DNA of 5,830 nt from Endomicrobiia bacterium (GTDB lineage Bacteria; Elusimicrobiota; Endomicrobiia; Endomicrobiales; Endomicrobiaceae), in NCBI GenBank assembly GCA_025998295.1, contig BNVT01000081.1, positions 1 to 5,830 on the forward strand, in the 5' to 3' direction. Shown one piece after another: positions 5,814 through 5,830 of this stretch; the first letter of the stretch is position 1; the number at the start of each line of letters is the position of its first letter. A program made the position numbers and the translations under genes. The notes under the pieces were generated by a model, which was not told the origin of the DNA, ran no database searches, and saw only the letters and a program-made list of their open reading frames with translations.

Positions 5814-5830
5814 GCAGGTGAGGGAGCTGG

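Larger units (their letters stand above)
5118..5830 (+). pseudogene. Coiled-coil lipoprotein, frameshifted near the N-terminus, 3' partial
   Basis: The ATG at 5118 with its Shine-Dalgarno opens a frame that stops after 16 codons (TAG 5166). The +1 frame then runs open to the right edge. Dropping one A from the five-A run 5135-5139 joins them into a classic lipoprotein signal: MKTKTLKAALR, hydrophobic ILIAFSLAL, then lipobox LSSC with the lipidated Cys at residue 23. The Cys is followed by Asp, which in Escherichia coli favours inner-membrane retention. After a short linker (DKKNAGLVNRRTATP) comes about 200 residues of Ala/Glu/Gln/Arg coiled coil without Pro except one, including 14-residue repeats starting EQRRAEAE, then a Leu-containing heptad region (such as EELRRAQAERDRMREEL). 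It resembles TolA-like or long surface coiled-coil proteins only in composition. It may be a pseudogene, a phase-variable gene, a recoded gene or a sequencing error. It diverges from purF. Confidence 0.65.

Overview
The window comes from an AT-rich bacterial chromosome. Stop codon use (TAA, TAG), Trp encoded by TGG, clear Shine-Dalgarno sites, signal peptides and a lipobox all fit an ordinary bacterium. The phylum cannot be fixed from the sequence. An anaerobic, host-associated lineage such as Elusimicrobiota/Endomicrobium is only a guess, prompted by base composition, a Pif1-type helicase beside housekeeping genes and a frameshifted surface gene.

Positions 1-3354 and on to 4716 read leftward (minus strand). 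In order of transcription they are purF (amidophosphoribosyltransferase, first committed step of purine synthesis), pyrG (CTP synthase, last step of CTP synthesis) only 14 nt behind it, a possible 25-codon ORF, a compact Pif1/RecD-like SF1B helicase, and the N-terminus of an exported protein that runs off the left edge. purF and pyrG look like one nucleotide-synthesis operon, and both are glutamine amidotransferases of unrelated types (N-terminal-Cys type in PurF, Cys-His-Glu triad type in PyrG). The exported protein has its own Shine-Dalgarno and a possible promoter.

The 401-nt divergent intergenic region (4717-5117) holds the purF leader and, pointing right, two tandem near-identical 37-nt repeats. 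Each repeat forms a complete sigma70-like promoter with a 17-nt spacer and a 12-bp perfect palindrome over the -10.

These promoters face a rightward gene (5118 to the right edge) for a predicted lipoprotein with a very long Ala/Glu/Gln/Arg coiled coil. As sequenced, its start codon and its body are in different frames. Removing one A from a five-A run at 5135-5139 restores a textbook lipoprotein signal peptide. Within this gene the codon style changes abruptly near 5630, from almost only A-ending codons to mostly G-ending codons, suggesting a mosaic origin. The frameshifted lipoprotein, its duplicated palindromic promoter and the codon switch are the most unusual parts of the window; the purF-pyrG-helicase part is ordinary.
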